Assembly: GCA_934693235.1 (NCBI GenBank)
Contig: CAKUUY010000006.1
Coordinates: forward strand, 26,368 to 90,367
DNA length: 64,000 bases
Direction of reading: 5' to 3'
Source: an uncultured Candidatus Melainabacteria bacterium
Lineage (GTDB): Bacteria; Cyanobacteriota; Vampirovibrionia; Gastranaerophilales; Gastranaerophilaceae
The notes beneath the pieces are model-generated. The model was given only the letters and a program-made list of their open reading frames with translations, made no database searches and was not told the DNA's origin. This document shows positions 62,414 to 64,000 of the stretch, piece after piece; the first letter of the stretch is position 1; the number at the start of each line of letters is the position of its first letter. The translations under genes and the position numbers were made by a program.

Positions 62414-62823
62414 AATTATACAAACAAGCTGAAAATTTATATATAGAAGAAGGAATGTCTATTGAGGATATTTGTCGGAATTTAAATATTTCAAGACGTA
62501 CCATTTTTTATTGGAAGAAAAAGTATGATTGGGATAAAAGTCGCAACAAAAAATATAAATCTGAAAGCAAGTTGAGTACGGAATTGACAGATATCGCACT
62601 AAAATTCATGCAACAAATCTCAAAAAATATGGATAACAAAATCCCAACTTCACAAGCAGAATATTATGCTCTGATAAATTTAATTAAAAACATCCCAGAA
62701 GTTAAAAAATATGAAAAATCAGTTGAAAGAGATTTGACAAAAACCAAACTGCCACTCAAAAGTTTGACACCTGCATTTATAAATCAAATTCAGAAAGATG
62801 TTCTTGGTTGGGAACCAGAATGA
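62401..62823 (+). CDS. HTH protein, Mu gp27/DUF1804-like
   Basis: 140 residues with AAAGGAG before the ATG. The N-terminal half, YKQAENLYIEEGMSIEDICRNLNISRRTIFYWKKKYDWDKSR, is a helix-turn-helix followed by a WDKxR motif typical of DUF1804 proteins of Mu-like phages (possible small terminase). The C-terminal half is helical and ends in FINQIQKDVLGWEPE. If it is a phage packaging protein, the module is the early region of a transposable prophage; in isolation it could be a regulator. The gene ends 107 bp before a convergent gene. Confidence 0.7.
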   Translation: MSKLKLYKQAENLYIEEGMSIEDICRNLNISRRTIFYWKKKYDWDKSRNKKYKSESKLSTELTDIALKFMQQISKNMDNKIPTSQAEYYALINLIKNIPEVKKYEKSVERDLTKTKLPLKSLTPAFINQIQKDVLGWEPE

Positions 62824-62929
62824 ATTTATTTTTAAAGTCAAATTATACTCAAATTATTTTTGCAAATTCATAAATGTATAATTAAATAATATCGGTTTTT
62901 GCTGGATTACTTTTTAATGTTTCTAGATG

Positions 62930-63436
62930 TCATTCTAAATTTTTATTTATTTTATCAAATATTTTTAATAAGTATGGTTGCATTGTTGAAAAATTTATAT
63001 CTTTTTCTTTAGGAAATTCTTGATATTGAACCATAAAGTTCTTTATAGAATTTATGCTTTCTCTTGGAAGTTTCAAAAATGGGTCTTGTTCAGTATAATA
63101 ATGAAAAATTGAAAAATGTATAAATGAACAACCAAATCGATATACATTTCTTGCCCAACCATGCATTTTAAGAATATTTTTTACTAGAGAAGAATCAGTA
63201 ATGTTCTTTTTCTCAATGTGCCACTTCTCATTATTTAAAGTTTGTTTTATAAATTGTAATCTTAATTGTTGAGTGCAGGTTAATAAAAACAATACTCTTA
63301 CCATTGAATCTAATTCTTGTCTGAGGATTCCTACACAGATTCCATAAAGTCGGTTTTGATAAAGAAGCTGAATCGCTTTTGAATTTTCATTTGAACGATT
63401 TTTCACGAGATTACAAAATATTTCTAATTCATTCAT
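62930..63436 (-). CDS. HEPN-domain candidate, possible toxin/Abi protein
   Basis: 168 residues, all-helical by pattern. QNRLYGICVGILRQELDSMVRVLFLL and WARNVYRFGCSFIHFSIFHYY resemble HEPN-type proteins; R100-x6-H107 fits the R-x4-6-H ribonuclease motif. It starts 9 bp after the DpnII-like gene and shares its direction, so the pair is one operon. HEPN proteins often act as abortive-infection or toxin RNases. The assignment rests on motif and context only. Confidence 0.5.
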   Translation of the reverse strand: MNELEIFCNLVKNRSNENSKAIQLLYQNRLYGICVGILRQELDSMVRVLFLLTCTQQLRLQFIKQTLNNEKWHIEKKNITDSSLVKNILKMHGWARNVYRFGCSFIHFSIFHYYTEQDPFLKLPRESINSIKNFMVQYQEFPKEKDINFSTMQPYLLKIFDKINKNLE

Positions 63437-63445
63437 ATTACAAAC

Positions 63446-64000
63446 CTATTTAAGATTATTTAGTACATTGTTTTCCAAATCCTGAATATTATAAACTGTA
63501 TCCAAAACATCAAAAGTTTCTTCTAGATTATGTCTTGCACTATTCCAACCGCAACCATCTGTAAACCAAACAAAAGTTACTCCATCAATTGTTGCAACTT
63601 CTTGTGCTAATGTTTTATAGCTTCTTGCTGTTTCGTTTAACTTTGAACCACCACTTGAATAGAAATTCGTTTCAATTACATAGATTTGATTATCTGTTTT
63701 TATGACAAAATCAAAGCGTTTTTCCATTTTCCCTTTATTTGAAATTGCAGATAAATTTATATTCCATTTATCTTCAATTTCATGAATATACATTTCTTTA
63801 AAATAATTTTGCCCTTTTGTAAAACCAGCTTTTTGAATAAAACTTTCAACAAGGTTTTCCATTAAATGACCGCCACGATTTTTACGACCATTACTATCCA
63901 AACCTGTTTCTACTCCAGTTGCATAATCAACCAAATTACTTACAATATGATTTTCTAATAAATCAAAAAGTTTTGTTTTTCTCATAAACATTTTATATTC
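63446..64000 (-). CDS. DpnII-family type II restriction endonuclease, N-terminus outside window
   Basis: The frame is open through the right window edge (in-frame E-Y-K precedes the ATG at 63991), so the gene is cut by the window. The visible 184 residues match the C-terminal two thirds of DpnII/MboI-type enzymes (~288 residues): KLFDLLENHIVSNLVDYATG, NGRKNRGGHLMENLVE, KRFDFVIKTDNQIYVIETNFYSSGGSKLNETARSY and VWFTDGCGW. The acidic residues in RFDFVIK and VIETN correspond to the PD-(D/E)xK-like active site. Such enzymes cut GATC when it is unmethylated; the partner methylases would lie beyond 64000. Confidence 0.87.
   Translation of the reverse strand, partial: EYKMFMRKTKLFDLLENHIVSNLVDYATGVETGLDSNGRKNRGGHLMENLVESFIQKAGFTKGQNYFKEMYIHEIEDKWNINLSAISNKGKMEKRFDFVIKTDNQIYVIETNFYSSGGSKLNETARSYKTLAQEVATIDGVTFVWFTDGCGWNSARHNLEETFDVLDTVYNIQDLENNVLNNLK

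Noticed and set aside
1..64000. CRISPR arrays
   Set aside because: I saw no series of regularly spaced direct repeats and no cas gene in the window.
63446..64000. Absence of GATC sites as a sign of DpnII activity on the chromosome
   Set aside because: GATC is present many times in the window, for example near 1268 and 20753, so avoidance is not visible by eye; protection would come from methylation instead.

Overview
The window is a stretch of an AT-rich bacterial chromosome with tightly packed genes, two tRNA genes and no rRNA, and it probably comes from a gut Gastranaerophilales (Melainabacteria/Vampirovibrionia) or a close relative. Four things point that way: a cyanobacteria-like order of a DUF2344 protein followed by an RNase E/G; a type IV pilin-like protein with an LAETLITLGIIGVV-type leader; lineage-style hypothetical proteins; and a diderm polysaccharide export set (SLBB/Wza type, Wzz, Wzx, a candidate Wzy). 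This assignment is an inference from gene content, not a phylogenetic result.

Region 1 (1-25.9 kb) is mostly housekeeping. It holds RNase E/G, ketopantoate reductase, HD-GYP, the conserved overlapping string pgpH-ybeY-dgkA, lipid and sugar transferases, the overlapping string lysA-cdaA-YitT, a nanE-ROK kinase-UbiA string, an M16 peptidase, family 4 uracil-DNA glycosylase, a pseudopilin with a C10 tract in its reading frame, a Bax-inhibitor-like protein, an ABC exporter and tRNA-Asn. Both a c-di-AMP synthase (CdaA) and a PgpH-type c-di-AMP hydrolase are present.

Region 2 (25-45.7 kb, all minus strand) is a Wzx/Wzy-type surface polysaccharide locus: lipid kinase, PAP2 phosphatase, radical SAM, Wzz, Wzx, a fused FrhB-like/pyruvyl transferase, glycosyltransferases, a candidate Wzy, the initiating WcaJ-like transferase and an SLBB export protein. 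It is followed by an unusual set of one radical SAM protein, two 2-hydroxyacyl-CoA-dehydratase-related (DUF2229-like) proteins and a PHP-domain protein.

Region 3 (45.9-58.3 kb) is the most striking part. Two divergent glycan operons face each other across about 300 bp. That gap carries two exact 22-bp inverted copies of a recombinase-core-like site (8-bp arms, 6-bp asymmetric centre) around a 193-bp non-coding segment, which is the layout of an invertible promoter switch. The leftward operon has a HAD protein, an MptE/DUF115-like protein and a cytidylyltransferase fused to an RraA-type aldolase domain. The rightward operon has a tandem GT2, an epimerase, a GT32-acyltransferase fusion, LicD, an IspD-like cytidylyltransferase, a class II aldolase and a HAD phosphatase. 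A short ILGxK-type peptide recurs in unrelated proteins of both operons.

Region 4 (58.9-64 kb) is accessory DNA. After tRNA-Gln(CTG) comes a MuA-like DDE transposase, a MuB-like ATPase, a protein with only the core-binding part of a tyrosine recombinase, and a Mu gp27/DUF1804-like HTH protein. These are followed by a convergent HEPN-candidate gene and a DpnII-family restriction enzyme that runs off the window edge. Three genes elsewhere show an extended -10 box exactly 6 nt before the ATG and no ribosome binding site, which suggests leaderless mRNAs.
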